Below are positions 1 through 8,234 of a stretch of 64,000 nt of DNA, piece by piece. This DNA comes from Neobacillus sp. DY30 (GTDB taxonomy: Bacteria > Bacillota > Bacilli > Bacillales > Cytobacillaceae). The first letter of the stretch is position 1; each line of letters starts with the position of its first letter. Location: assembly GCF_030123065.1 (NCBI RefSeq), contig NZ_CP126093.1, positions 2,608,001-2,672,000 of the forward strand, written 5' to 3'. Below the pieces are notes generated by a model. It had not been told where the DNA came from and ran no database searches. It saw nothing but the letters and a program-made list of their open reading frames with translations. The position numbers and the translations under genes were made by a program.

Positions 1-29
1 AATCAATTTGTGAGAAAGGAGTTCTTGAA

Positions 30-254
30 ATGTGGAACTGGGTTGCAGTAGCAGCAGGTATTTACATACTCTTTATCATTATGGAGGAGTCGGTTTATTA
101 CCTCTGGAACCGTTATGTTTACGGACCAAAAGAGAGAAAAGCACGACCTAGGCAAAGAATCATATTGGGAATGGCCTTTATCATTCAATTATACCTAATT
201 GGAATTCGCCATAAGCTTACTCATAAAGTAAGTTCAAGTAAGCAATCCGCATAA
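30..254 (+). CDS. Small membrane protein of unknown function
   Basis: A 74-residue protein with a good Shine-Dalgarno (AAAGGAG) upstream of ATG 30. Residues 4-26 form a hydrophobic segment interrupted by EE, and residues 43-58 form a second hydrophobic stretch after a basic loop (KERKARPRQR), so it is probably a two-pass membrane protein with a basic, Ser/Lys-rich tail. It is followed at once by a terminator hairpin. I do not recognise the family. It is most likely real because of the ribosome binding site, the terminator and the membrane-protein composition. Confidence 0.6.
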   Translation: MWNWVAVAAGIYILFIIMEESVYYLWNRYVYGPKERKARPRQRIILGMAFIIQLYLIGIRHKLTHKVSSSKQSA

Positions 255-290
255 AAAAGTTCCTTTACAATCCGTAAAGGAACTTTTTTA
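253..290. terminator. Bidirectional rho-independent terminator
   Basis: Perfect stem of AGTTCCTTTAC and GTAAAGGAACT around a short AATCC loop, flanked by A-tract and T-tract. It ends the small membrane gene on the plus strand and the histidine kinase on the minus strand. Confidence 0.9.
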
Positions 291-1580
291 TACTGTAACC
301 TTTGAGTGGCTGATTTCAGCTGTAGAATTTTGTTCCACTGGCAAGGTAATATTAACGGTTGTTCCGACACCCATTTCACTTTCGAACACAATATTCCCTT
401 TGTGGGATTGAACAATTTTATAGCTGACGGTTAATCCTAAACCTGTCCCTTTTTCTTTTGAGGAATAGAAAGGTTCACCGATCTTTTCAAGCAGTTCCTT
501 TGAAATTCCACAGCCTTGATCCTGCACAGTTATGGCTATTCGGTTATTTTCAATTAGAGTAAGGTAAATCGATATTTTACTATCACTGTGCGAAGCTTCA
601 ATTGAATTTTTAATTAAATTAATAAATAACTGTTTCAACTGATTTGGCTCACATTCAATGATAATATCCTCAACGGGAAAATTTGATTCAATCTGAACAT
701 TATATAAGGTTGCTTCCACCGCTAATAATGAGATAACATCATTTAATATTTTTTGTATCGCTTGTTTTGTATATTTTAAATGCTGTGGTTTTGCTAAGAG
801 TAAGAGTTCCCCTACAATATGATTAATTCGATTTAATTCGTCCAGCATAATTTGATAATAATCTTGATGTTTATCATCTTCCATTTGCAATAATTGCACA
901 AAACCTTTTAATGAGGTTAGCGGATTTCTAATTTCATGAGCGACGCTGGCAGATAATTCGCCGACTACTGATAATTTTTCTGTTCTGCTCAAACGCTCTT
1001 CTGTTTGCCGTAGTGTCGTAATATCTCGTCCGATAATAACTAAGCCTTCTCTGCTCCCATCTTCATGAAATAATGGAACTTTAATCGTATCGAATATTTT
1101 AGATGATCCATCGGGCAGTGGTACAACCTCTTCACAACGTGTTACGGTTCGATTTTTCCATGTTTCTTCATCCGATACTTCACAGTATTTAAGCGCGTCT
1201 GAATAGAAAGAAGTGTATTCTGCTAATTCAGAGTCCTTTTTTCCCAAGTAATCAACATTCTCAAGCTGAAATAATTTCAACCCAAAGTCATTGGCTTGGA
1301 TCCAGCGGCCCTCACCATCTTTAAAGTTTACAAAATCCACCATTGAGTTAATCAGGGTAGATAAACGTTTTTCTTGTTCTTTCGTGGTATTAAGTTCTTC
1401 TTTTTTAAGGATGAAAAAATAAAAAATTCCACCGGTAACAAGAATATAGAATATTTCTTTCCCTCGTTCAAAGTAATTAATAAGGGACGAAGGGATATAG
1501 TGTACCAGGATATAGTTACTGCCGTAAATCCAAATTAAGCTAGTAATTAAGAAAAAAATTACTAATTTTGTTTTGTTCAT
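288..1580 (-). CDS. Membrane-bound PAS-domain sensor histidine kinase
   Basis: A 430-residue kinase. Two hydrophobic segments at about residues 5-27 and 44-60 anchor it, followed by a PAS domain (about 70-190) and then the dimerisation/phosphoacceptor helix with the H-box (AHEIRNPLTSLKGF, about residue 215). The ATPase domain shows the N-box (NLIKNSIEAS), the G1 motif (DQGCGIS) and the G2 motif (GTGLGL). The architecture resembles the sporulation kinases KinA-KinE and similar PAS kinases, which autophosphorylate and feed a response regulator such as Spo0F. No response regulator gene is adjacent, which fits an orphan phosphorelay kinase; the partner is inference. Its stop codon sits in the shared terminator at 253-290. 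Confidence 0.88.
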   Translation of the reverse strand: MNKTKLVIFFLITSLIWIYGSNYILVHYIPSSLINYFERGKEIFYILVTGGIFYFFILKKEELNTTKEQEKRLSTLINSMVDFVNFKDGEGRWIQANDFGLKLFQLENVDYLGKKDSELAEYTSFYSDALKYCEVSDEETWKNRTVTRCEEVVPLPDGSSKIFDTIKVPLFHEDGSREGLVIIGRDITTLRQTEERLSRTEKLSVVGELSASVAHEIRNPLTSLKGFVQLLQMEDDKHQDYYQIMLDELNRINHIVGELLLLAKPQHLKYTKQAIQKILNDVISLLAVEATLYNVQIESNFPVEDIIIECEPNQLKQLFINLIKNSIEASHSDSKISIYLTLIENNRIAITVQDQGCGISKELLEKIGEPFYSSKEKGTGLGLTVSYKIVQSHKGNIVFESEMGVGTTVNITLPVEQNSTAEISHSKVTV

Positions 1581-1722
1581 TTTAATCCTATCCTCTCATG
1601 GAAGGAAAGTTTTCCTACGATATCAAAAAATATTAATTGCACTATCTATACTACTAAAAAATTAGTCAATATGGAATATCAGTATACTGGAAATCAGCAT
1701 AATTACAATAAAAATGCCATAA

Positions 1723-1765
1723 AAGCAGCAAGTAAAAGGAGAGAACTTGCTGCTTTTTTAATAAA
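1723..1765. terminator. Orphan terminator-like hairpin
   Basis: Stem of AAGCAGCAAGT and ACTTGCTGCTT around an 11-nt loop, followed by TTTTTAATAAA. No plus-strand gene precedes it: the 140 bp upstream is the promoter side of the minus-strand kinase. It may insulate the next operon, end a small RNA, or be a remnant. Confidence 0.7.
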
Positions 1766-1770
1766 AAAAC

Positions 1771-1828
1771 TTGTTTTATCTGAAAGTTCAGAATAAAATT
1801 AAGTAGACATACCAACCGGTAGGTATGT
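1771..1828 (+). promoter_or_regulatory. Promoter with TetR-type operator for the acyl-CoA/R2lox operon
   Basis: A sigma-A-like promoter, TTGTTT (1771-1776), 17-nt spacer, TAAAAT (1794-1799). A near-perfect 22-bp palindrome starts 7 bp after the -10 box (1807-1828; core ATACCAACCGGTAGGTAT), so it covers the expected +1. The ACC-N-ACCGGT-N-GGT form is typical of operators of TetR-family repressors. I infer that an acyl-CoA or lipid-responsive TetR protein represses the operon. The TetR encoded at 23207 has different operators at its own promoter, so it is probably not the regulator. Confidence 0.75.
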
Positions 1829-1901
1829 ATCCGGTTTTGCCTGCATAATCTATTTTAGCGGCTATGATACTAAATTCTAAAAAATGAATGGAGTGAAAGG
1901 T

Positions 1902-3080
1902 ATGCATTTACGTCTGACAGATGAGCAAAAAATGGTGCAAAAAACAATCAGAAGATTCGTAGAAAAAGAACTAATCCCATTAGAGAATGACGTATTAAGA
2001 AATGAAAGAGAAGGAAAGCCAAGTCTTCCTCCAGAAGTACTTAAAGAACTCCAGTTAAAAGCGAAAGAAGCTGGCTTCTGGGGCATAAATACACCAGAAG
2101 AATATGGCGGGGCAGACTTAGGGCAAATGATGATGGCCATCGTATTAATGGAGGTTTCCAAGACATTCGTCCCATTTAGCTTTGGCGGATCAGCAGACAA
2201 TATCCTTTATTACGGTAACGAAGAACAAAAAAAGAATTATCTAATACCAACGATTAACGGCGAGAAAAAATCTTGCTTTGCGATGACAGAGCCAGGTGCA
2301 GGGTCTGATACGAGAAATATAAAAATGACTGCAGTGAAAAATGGAAATGACTGGGTGTTGAATGGAGAAAAAACATTCATTACAGGTGGAAATGAAGCAG
2401 ATTTTGTCATGGCGATTGCTATCACTGACAAAGACCTGCATCAATCAACTCAGGGGCGTGAAGGTGTTACATGCTTTATTGTCGACCGTGAAATGGGCTG
2501 GAAATCTGAGTATATACATACCATGGGAGAGTGGGGACCAGCCGGTCTTGTATTTGATAATGTCCGTGTTCCCGAAGAGAATATTCTTGGTGAATTACAC
2601 AAGGGTTACGATTTGGGATTAGAATGGATAGGTTTTGCCCGGTGGGTAGTTGGTGCGAGAGCCGTAGGTGCAGCAGAGCGATTATTACAAATGGCTATCG
2701 ACTATTCAAAGGAACGGGTCACCTTCGGAAAAGCAATTGCGGAAAGACAAGCCATTCAGTGGCAAATTGCTGACTCTGCAGTTGAAATTGAAGCAGCTAA
2801 ATGGCTGGTACTAAACGCTGCCTTCACGCTTGATCACGGAGAAGACAATCGCCACCTGGCTTCGATGGCAAAGCTTTATGGTGCGAATATGGGGAATAAT
2901 GTTGTGGATCGAGTTCTTCAAATTCATGGCGGAATGGGTTATACAAGAGAATTACCGATCGAGCGCTGGTACCGTGAAGCAAGACTCTGGAGAATATATG
3001 ACGGTACAGATGAAATCCAACGTATGATCATCGCACGTAATCTAATAAAAGGACATGTAAAAGTCGGTCAATACGTATAA
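1902..3080 (+). CDS. Acyl-CoA dehydrogenase family flavoprotein
   Basis: About 392 residues, the usual family length. I chose ATG 1902 over the in-frame ATG 1884 because GGAGTGAAAGG lies just upstream of it. The N-terminal helical domain is followed by the FAD-contact motif (CFAMTEPGAGSDT) and the C-terminal helical domain (RVTFGKAI, QIHGGMGYTRE). The enzyme would make an alpha,beta double bond in an acyl-CoA. The position holding the catalytic Glu in medium/short-chain members (IYEGT) reads IYDGT, and the alternative helix-G Glu also seems absent, so Asp may be the base or the chemistry may differ. First gene of an eight-gene operon. Confidence 0.9.
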   Translation: MHLRLTDEQKMVQKTIRRFVEKELIPLENDVLRNEREGKPSLPPEVLKELQLKAKEAGFWGINTPEEYGGADLGQMMMAIVLMEVSKTFVPFSFGGSADNILYYGNEEQKKNYLIPTINGEKKSCFAMTEPGAGSDTRNIKMTAVKNGNDWVLNGEKTFITGGNEADFVMAIAITDKDLHQSTQGREGVTCFIVDREMGWKSEYIHTMGEWGPAGLVFDNVRVPEENILGELHKGYDLGLEWIGFARWVVGARAVGAAERLLQMAIDYSKERVTFGKAIAERQAIQWQIADSAVEIEAAKWLVLNAAFTLDHGEDNRHLASMAKLYGANMGNNVVDRVLQIHGGMGYTRELPIERWYREARLWRIYDGTDEIQRMIIARNLIKGHVKVGQYV

Positions 3081-3085
3081 ATAAA

Positions 3086-3099
3086 TGAAAGCGCTACCT
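3086..3099 (+). promoter_or_regulatory. Possible CcpA cre site inside the operon
   Basis: TGAAAGCGCTACCT matches the Bacillus catabolite-responsive element consensus TGWAARCGYTWWCW except at one position. It lies in the 60-bp gap between the acyl-CoA dehydrogenase and the first SDR, where CcpA could act as a transcription roadblock. It rests on sequence match only. Confidence 0.4.
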
Positions 3100-3140
3100 A
3101 AATGTAGTAGTTTAATAGATTACGTTCAGGAGGAGTAAAA

Positions 3141-3905
3141 ATGGCAGGTAGATTTTCAGGAAGAGTGGCATTTGTAACAGGCGGAAGCCGTGGGATTGGC
3201 AAAGGAATTGTTGAACGTTTTGCGGAAGAAGGCGCAAAGGTTGCAATTATTGATTTAAATGAAGATGCATTAGCAGCAACAACGAATGAACTAAGAGAAA
3301 AAGGCTTTGAAGTATTTTCAAAGGTTGCCAATGTAGTAGATGCTGAGCAAGTAGAGGGGGCCATCAAGGAGGCATACGAAGCATTTGGTTCAATTGATAT
3401 TCTTGTCAATAATGCAGGAGTAATCCGCGATAACTTATTATTCAAAATGACAGACTCAGATTGGCAGATGGTCATGGATGTTCACTTAAAAGGATCCTTT
3501 AATGCTGCACGTGCTGCCCAAAAATATATGGTCGAAAACAAATACGGCCGGATTATTAATATCTCCTCTACGTCAGCTCTTGGTAATCGCGGCCAAGCGA
3601 ATTATGCTGCTGCTAAAGCAGGATTACAGGGCTTCACAAAGACCCTTGCGATTGAGCTAGGAAGGTATGGAATTACGGCCAACTCTGTTGCCCCTGGATT
3701 TATTGAGACTGAAATGACCAAGGATACAGCTGCAAGAATTGGTATTCCATTTGAGCAATTAATCCAGCACAGTGTAGCAAGCATTCCTGTTGGAAGAAGC
3801 GGAAAGCCTGAGGATATTGCTCATGCTGTTGCCTTTTTTGCCGATGAGAAATCTTCTTTTGTAAATGGTCAGGTTATTTATGTTGCTGGGGGACCTAAAA
3901 ATTAA
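3141..3905 (+). CDS. Short-chain dehydrogenase, FabG-like 3-oxoacyl reductase
   Basis: 254 residues with a strong CAGGAGGAG ribosome binding site. The Rossmann motif TGGSRGIG is at about residue 13, NNAG at about 90, the catalytic Ser in ISSTSALG at about 141 and YAAAK at about 155, all intact. The C-terminus (VNGQVIYVAGG) matches FabG-type enzymes. It probably reduces a 3-oxoacyl thioester, or oxidises a 3-hydroxyacyl thioester, with NAD(P)(H). Second gene of the operon, just upstream of the dehydratase pair, so reductase and dehydratase would act on consecutive intermediates. Whether the carrier is CoA or ACP cannot be read; the catabolic context favours CoA. Confidence 0.88.
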   Translation: MAGRFSGRVAFVTGGSRGIGKGIVERFAEEGAKVAIIDLNEDALAATTNELREKGFEVFSKVANVVDAEQVEGAIKEAYEAFGSIDILVNNAGVIRDNLLFKMTDSDWQMVMDVHLKGSFNAARAAQKYMVENKYGRIINISSTSALGNRGQANYAAAKAGLQGFTKTLAIELGRYGITANSVAPGFIETEMTKDTAARIGIPFEQLIQHSVASIPVGRSGKPEDIAHAVAFFADEKSSFVNGQVIYVAGGPKN

Positions 3906-3929
3906 TTGATAGAAGCGAGGGGAAGATTA

Positions 3930-4379
3930 TTGTTCAGTGAACAAGTAGGTAAACGTTCCACGAAAGTGAAAAATGTAGTGGAAAGAGGCGCGGTAAAGAA
4001 ATTTGCAGAAGCTATTGGCGACCTTCATCCCATTTATTTTGATGAAGAAACAGGAAGAAATTCACGCTATCAAAACAATATTGCCCCGCCAACATTCCCG
4101 AGGACGTTTGATTACGGGGAGATTGAGGGATTAAATCTGCCGGGTAAAGGATTAATTCATGGGGAGCAAACTTTTCTTTACGAGCGGCCCCTAGTCGTTG
4201 GGGAGGAGCTTTTTTGTTACTGCGAAGTGAAGAGATACTTTGAGAAAAAAGGTAATTTTGGTGAACTGGGTTTTCTTGTGTTAGAAAGCTTTGGTGAAGA
4301 TTTAGGCGGCTACGTGATCTTTAGTTCGACATCTACTATTGTTATTTCTGAAGCAGTAAGGAAGGTGCTGATAAAATGA
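3930..4379 (+). CDS. MaoC-type dehydratase, non-catalytic-like N-domain subunit
   Basis: About 149 residues from TTG 3930, chosen because GCGAGGGG lies 7-8 nt upstream; an in-frame TTG at 3906 is less likely. It resembles the FAS1-like/MaoC N-terminal hot-dog domain. The motif that would hold the catalytic Asp/His reads GDLHPIYFDEETGR, so the His of the D-x-N-P-x-H hydratase motif is replaced by Tyr. Such subunits pair with a catalytic MaoC partner, as HadA does with HadB in mycobacteria. Its stop overlaps the start of the next gene (ATGA), so the two should be made in equal amounts and form a heterodimer. Confidence 0.8.
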   Translation: MFSEQVGKRSTKVKNVVERGAVKKFAEAIGDLHPIYFDEETGRNSRYQNNIAPPTFPRTFDYGEIEGLNLPGKGLIHGEQTFLYERPLVVGEELFCYCEVKRYFEKKGNFGELGFLVLESFGEDLGGYVIFSSTSTIVISEAVRKVLIK

Positions 4380-4777
4380 GTACTCTTACGCAATTAAAAG
4401 TGGGTGAATCTATAAAAGAAGTTCAGTTAAAACCGGTCTCACGTATTGATTTAATAAAGTATGCAGGTGCCTCCGGTGATTATAATCCTATCCATACCAT
4501 AGATGAGGAAGCGGCCAATGCCGGTCTGCCAGGGATTATTGCACATGGAATGTGGACCATGGGGAATCTTGCAAAGCTGTTTACGCCATATTTTGAAGAG
4601 GGCTTTGTCCAGGATTACTCCATCCGGTTTAAAGGAATGGTCTTTTTAGATGATATCATTACCCTTAAAGCAACCTTAAAGGAAGCAGCTGACCATAAAC
4701 TGCGCTTTCAAGTTCAGGCTGTTAACCAAAATGGAAATGTAGTGTTAAAAGGGGAAGTTTTGTTTAACCAATACTAA
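4376..4777 (+). CDS. MaoC-type (R)-3-hydroxyacyl dehydratase, catalytic subunit
   Basis: 133 residues, a single hot-dog domain. The hydratase motif is complete (GDYNPIHTIDEEAA, with Asp and His at about residues 34 and 39) and is followed by the typical GIIAHGMWTMG. Members hydrate or dehydrate (R)-3-hydroxyacyl thioesters. Its start overlaps the stop of the preceding subunit gene. Together they would form an enzyme of the HadAB or R-specific hydratase type, with (R) stereochemistry, unlike classical beta-oxidation with its (S)-specific crotonase. Confidence 0.87.
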   Translation: MSTLTQLKVGESIKEVQLKPVSRIDLIKYAGASGDYNPIHTIDEEAANAGLPGIIAHGMWTMGNLAKLFTPYFEEGFVQDYSIRFKGMVFLDDIITLKATLKEAADHKLRFQVQAVNQNGNVVLKGEVLFNQY

Positions 4778-4806
4778 ATCATGGATTTCTGTCGGTCATT
4801 GAAGGA

Positions 4807-4870
4807 AGCCTGGAGTGACCGGAGAACATGAAGAAAGAGCAGTAGCGTCACTCCGGCTAGTTTGAACTAG
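4807..4870 (+). other. Intergenic stem-loop within the operon
   Basis: AGCCTGGAGTGAC (4807-4819) pairs with GTCACTCCGGCT (4846-4857) with one bulge, around a loop of about 26 nt. It is followed by a second small palindrome, CTAGTTTGAACTAG (4857-4870). There is no T-tract, so it is more likely an mRNA processing or stability element than a terminator. Confidence 0.5.
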
Positions 4871-4924
4871 GTGGAATGCAAAATTTCAATAGAAAAAGTC
4901 AGTATATCAGTAGGAGGAAACGCC

Positions 4925-5698
4925 ATGCATGTGAAAGATTTATTTGATTTAACAGGAAAGGTGGCAATTGTGACAGGCGGCGGGCGAGGACTGGGTCAGC
5001 AAATTGCTGAAGGGTTTGCTGAAGCAGGTGCCAATGTTGTGTTGTGTTCAAGGAAACTTGAGGCATGTCAGGAAGTAAGTGAAGAGTTAAAGAGAATCGG
5101 CGTGGAAAGCCTTGCCATAAAATGCGATGTAACCAATCCAGAGGATGTACAAAATGTAGTTGACCGTACATTAGAAAGTTTTGGGAGAATCGATATCCTC
5201 GTAAATAATAGTGGGGCGACGTGGGGAGCCCTGGCAGAAGAAATGCCGCTCGAGGCTTGGAAGAAAGTAATTGATGTAAATGTAACAGGAACATTCCTAA
5301 TGTCACAGACTGTAGGTAAAGTTATGCTTGAGCAAAAATCAGGAAAAATCATAAACATTGCTTCTGTTGCAGGTCTTAAGGGAAGTAATCCTCAATATAT
5401 GAATGCGATTGGCTACAACACATCTAAAGGCGCGGTCATTACTTTTACAAAGGATTTAGCAGTAAAATGGGGGCCGCACGGTATTTATGTAAATGCAATA
5501 GCTCCCGGGTTTTTCCCTACGAAAATGTCAAAAGGATTGCTAGAGAAAAGCAGTGAAGGCATTCTAAAAGGCACTCCATTGCGTAAGTTTGGTTCAGATA
5601 CAGATTTAAAAGGGGTTGCACTTTTCCTAGCGGCACCTGCCTCTGATTTTATCACAGGGGACATCGTTGTCGTAGATGGAGGAGCACACGCAATGTAG
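4925..5698 (+). CDS. Short-chain dehydrogenase/reductase, gluconate-dehydrogenase-like
   Basis: 257 residues from ATG 4925, chosen because TAGGAGGAAA precedes it; an upstream in-frame ATG at 4871 has no ribosome binding site. It has the NAD(P) motif TGGGRGLG, NNSG in place of the usual NNAG, a Ser in IASVAGLKG, and YNTSK as the catalytic Tyr/Lys. It ends with ITGDIVVVDGG. Related enzymes oxidise secondary alcohols or 3-hydroxyacyl substrates. It is the second SDR of the operon and directly precedes R2lox, so it could handle the R2lox product; that is inference. Confidence 0.87.
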   Translation: MHVKDLFDLTGKVAIVTGGGRGLGQQIAEGFAEAGANVVLCSRKLEACQEVSEELKRIGVESLAIKCDVTNPEDVQNVVDRTLESFGRIDILVNNSGATWGALAEEMPLEAWKKVIDVNVTGTFLMSQTVGKVMLEQKSGKIINIASVAGLKGSNPQYMNAIGYNTSKGAVITFTKDLAVKWGPHGIYVNAIAPGFFPTKMSKGLLEKSSEGILKGTPLRKFGSDTDLKGVALFLAAPASDFITGDIVVVDGGAHAM

Positions 5699-5783
5699 AG
5701 TGATTCCTGGTTACATACGGGTGATATGGCACGAATCGCAAGACCATTGCGGAAATGAAGATTTAATAACTAGGAGGTCTAAA

Positions 5784-6677
5784 ATGACAGAGAGAAAAAT
5801 GTTAACGACAAGTAAAAGAGGATTGTTAGAGGATTCATTTCCGTATCGTTTATATCAAAAAGCAAAAAGACTAGGTACATGGAATCCTGCGGATATCGAT
5901 TTTACCCAGGACACACGAGATTGGAAAAAACTTAATCACGAACAGCAGGAAGATATCCTCCGCTTGATTTCACAGTTTCAAGCAGGGGAAGAAGCCGTGA
6001 CACTAGATCTTCTGCCATTGATCATGGCCGTTGCAAAAGAAGGGCGTCTCGAGGAAGAGATGTTCTTAACAACATTTTTATATGAAGAAGCAAAGCATAC
6101 CGAATTTTTTCGGCTAGTATTAAATGCTATTGGTGAGAAAGGCGATTTATCGCATTACCATACGGATACGTATAAAAAAATCTTCTATGAACTTCTTCCA
6201 ACTACGATGGACCGTCTTGTGACGGACCAATCCCCAGCATCCATTGCAGAAGCCTCCATTGTGTATAACATGTTTGTCGAAGGTGTCCTAGCTGAAACCG
6301 GCTATTATTCTTTTTACCAAGCTCTAGAAAGTGCACGTATCATGCCAGGTCTCTTAGAGGGCATAGGTAATTTAAAAAAGGATGAGTCCAGGCATATAGG
6401 TTATGGAACCTTCCTGCTTCAGCGATTAATTTGTGAGCACCCGCATCTCTTTGATTTTGTAGCGGCAAAAATGACTGAATTGACTCCATTAGCCTTAAAG
6501 TTAAATGAAGAAGGAATCGCAGGAAGGGAGGTAAGCGCATTTGGCGGTGATCCTGCATTGGTAATGGATTTTACACTTAGACAGCTGTCTGTAAGGATGG
6601 AGATACTTGCACGTGCAAAAGGTAAAAAAATCGAAGAGATTTATAGATTCTCAGATAGTGAATTAGGCGTACTTTAA
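5784..6677 (+). CDS. R2-like ligand-binding oxidase (R2lox), Mn/Fe
   Basis: 297 residues from ATG 5784 (AGGAGGT upstream). The fold is ribonucleotide-reductase R2-like, but the signature is that of R2lox. From this start, Glu69 and Val72 fall in the motif AGEEAVT, Glu102 and His105 in YEEAKHTEFF, Tyr161 and Glu166 in YNMFVEGVLAE, and a last Glu/His pair lies in DESRHIGYG. In characterised R2lox proteins these residues bind a Mn/Fe centre, and Val72 forms an ether crosslink with a Tyr five residues before a metal Glu; both are present here. The family binds a long-chain fatty-acid-like ligand and activates O2, but its substrate is unknown. Flanking genes suggest oxidation of a lipid-like C-H bond. 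Confidence 0.9.
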   Translation: MTERKMLTTSKRGLLEDSFPYRLYQKAKRLGTWNPADIDFTQDTRDWKKLNHEQQEDILRLISQFQAGEEAVTLDLLPLIMAVAKEGRLEEEMFLTTFLYEEAKHTEFFRLVLNAIGEKGDLSHYHTDTYKKIFYELLPTTMDRLVTDQSPASIAEASIVYNMFVEGVLAETGYYSFYQALESARIMPGLLEGIGNLKKDESRHIGYGTFLLQRLICEHPHLFDFVAAKMTELTPLALKLNEEGIAGREVSAFGGDPALVMDFTLRQLSVRMEILARAKGKKIEEIYRFSDSELGVL

Positions 6678-6692
6678 AAAGGAGGAGCTAAA

Positions 6693-8216
6693 ATGACCGT
6701 AAAAGTCGAGGTACAAAGTTTTCCGCTGTTTATTAATGGAAAGTGGGAACCTGCAAGCAATCAAGAAACTTTTGATGTCTTTAACCCGGCAACTGGTGAA
6801 CTTGTGGCAAAGGTAGCAAAAGGGACAGTGGCCGATGTGGATCGTGCAGTCCAGGCTGCAAGAGACGCGTTTGATAACTCCGACTGGAAAAATATGAATC
6901 CGAAAGACCGTGCCAAAGTCCTCTATGCTATTTCCTATCAAATTGCTGCACATGCGGAGGAACTGGCGTATTTAGAAGCAATTAGTTCCGGCGGTACAGT
7001 ACGAAGAATCGGCAATAGTGATATTTTACAAATGTTAGATTTGTTCCAAACACTTGCAAACTTTACATTACAGTACCCATTCTCTGAAACGTTGCCAGTC
7101 CCTCCATTTCCAGGACCCGCACATAATTTTGTCTGGCGGGAACCGATAGGAGTGTGTGCTGCGATAACACCTTGGAATTTACCAATGGTCATAGCAACCT
7201 GGAAAATTGCCCCTGCACTAGCGATGGGTAATACAGTGGTGATTAAGCCAGCAAGCTATACCCCGTTATCTACTCTTAAGCTGGCTGAAATAATCTCTAA
7301 TGTTGTGCCGCCAGGGGTCATTAACGTAGTTACAGGTCCTGGTACTGAAATTGGTGAAGCACTAGTTCGTCATCCAAAGGTGGACAAGGTAGCTTTTACT
7401 GGTTCAACAGAAGTAGGAAGAAGAATTATGGGATTGGCTTCCGAAACAATAAAAAATACAACCTTGGAGCTAGGTGGAAAGTCACCGAATATTCTTTTAG
7501 AGGATGCGGATCTAAGTATTGCCCTCCCAGGCAGTCTGTTTGGAGTATTTTTACATTCTGGTCAGCTATGTGAGAGTGGAACCCGCCTGTTTGTACCAGA
7601 TTCCTTATACGATCAAGTCGTTGCCGGTCTTGTCGCTTTAACTAGTAAGTTAAGGCTGGGAAATCCGCTTGACCCAATGACAGATGTAGGACCGGTAATT
7701 TCTAAAAAACAAAAAGAAACCATTCTTTCTTATATTGAGGCTGGTATACAGGAGGGGGCGACCCTTGTTTGCGGGGGCAAGGAAGTGAAGGTTCCTGGCT
7801 GTGAAGATGGATATTTTGTAGAACCAACCATATTTACCAATGTTACAAATGATATGAAAATTGCGCAGGAAGAAATTTTTGGGCCAGTGTTATGTGTAAT
7901 TCGTTATTCTGAGTTAGAAGAAGCCATAAAAATGGCAAACGATACGATTTATGGTTTAGCGGCAGGGGTTTGGACACGTGATGTTAATAAAGCCTATGAG
8001 GTTGCAAGAAAACTGCAGGCAGGTGTCGTTTGGATAAATGATTGGCATATGCTTAGAAGCGATGCACCATTTGGCGGATATAAACAAAGTGGGATAGGCA
8101 GAGAAATGGGACAGCAATCGCTCAATGCCTATACACAAACAAAGCATGTTCACACGTCCATGTCCCCGGAGCTTGATAGACGCAGCTGGTATGGAATTCT
8201 GTTCGGCCAAAACTAA
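6693..8216 (+). CDS. NAD(P)-dependent aldehyde dehydrogenase
   Basis: 507 residues, the standard length, with AAAGGAGGAG 15 bp after R2lox. The cofactor loop FTGSTEVGR, the general-base Glu in LELGGKSPN and the catalytic Cys in GQLCESGTR are all present. It oxidises an aldehyde to a carboxylate. Between R2lox and an iron alcohol dehydrogenase, it would complete an alcohol-aldehyde-acid sequence whose product could feed the acyl-CoA genes upstream after activation. No acyl-CoA ligase is in the operon, so activation would come from elsewhere. Confidence 0.92.
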   Translation: MTVKVEVQSFPLFINGKWEPASNQETFDVFNPATGELVAKVAKGTVADVDRAVQAARDAFDNSDWKNMNPKDRAKVLYAISYQIAAHAEELAYLEAISSGGTVRRIGNSDILQMLDLFQTLANFTLQYPFSETLPVPPFPGPAHNFVWREPIGVCAAITPWNLPMVIATWKIAPALAMGNTVVIKPASYTPLSTLKLAEIISNVVPPGVINVVTGPGTEIGEALVRHPKVDKVAFTGSTEVGRRIMGLASETIKNTTLELGGKSPNILLEDADLSIALPGSLFGVFLHSGQLCESGTRLFVPDSLYDQVVAGLVALTSKLRLGNPLDPMTDVGPVISKKQKETILSYIEAGIQEGATLVCGGKEVKVPGCEDGYFVEPTIFTNVTNDMKIAQEEIFGPVLCVIRYSELEEAIKMANDTIYGLAAGVWTRDVNKAYEVARKLQAGVVWINDWHMLRSDAPFGGYKQSGIGREMGQQSLNAYTQTKHVHTSMSPELDRRSWYGILFGQN

Positions 8217-8234
8217 TGAAGAGGTGAAGAAGAA

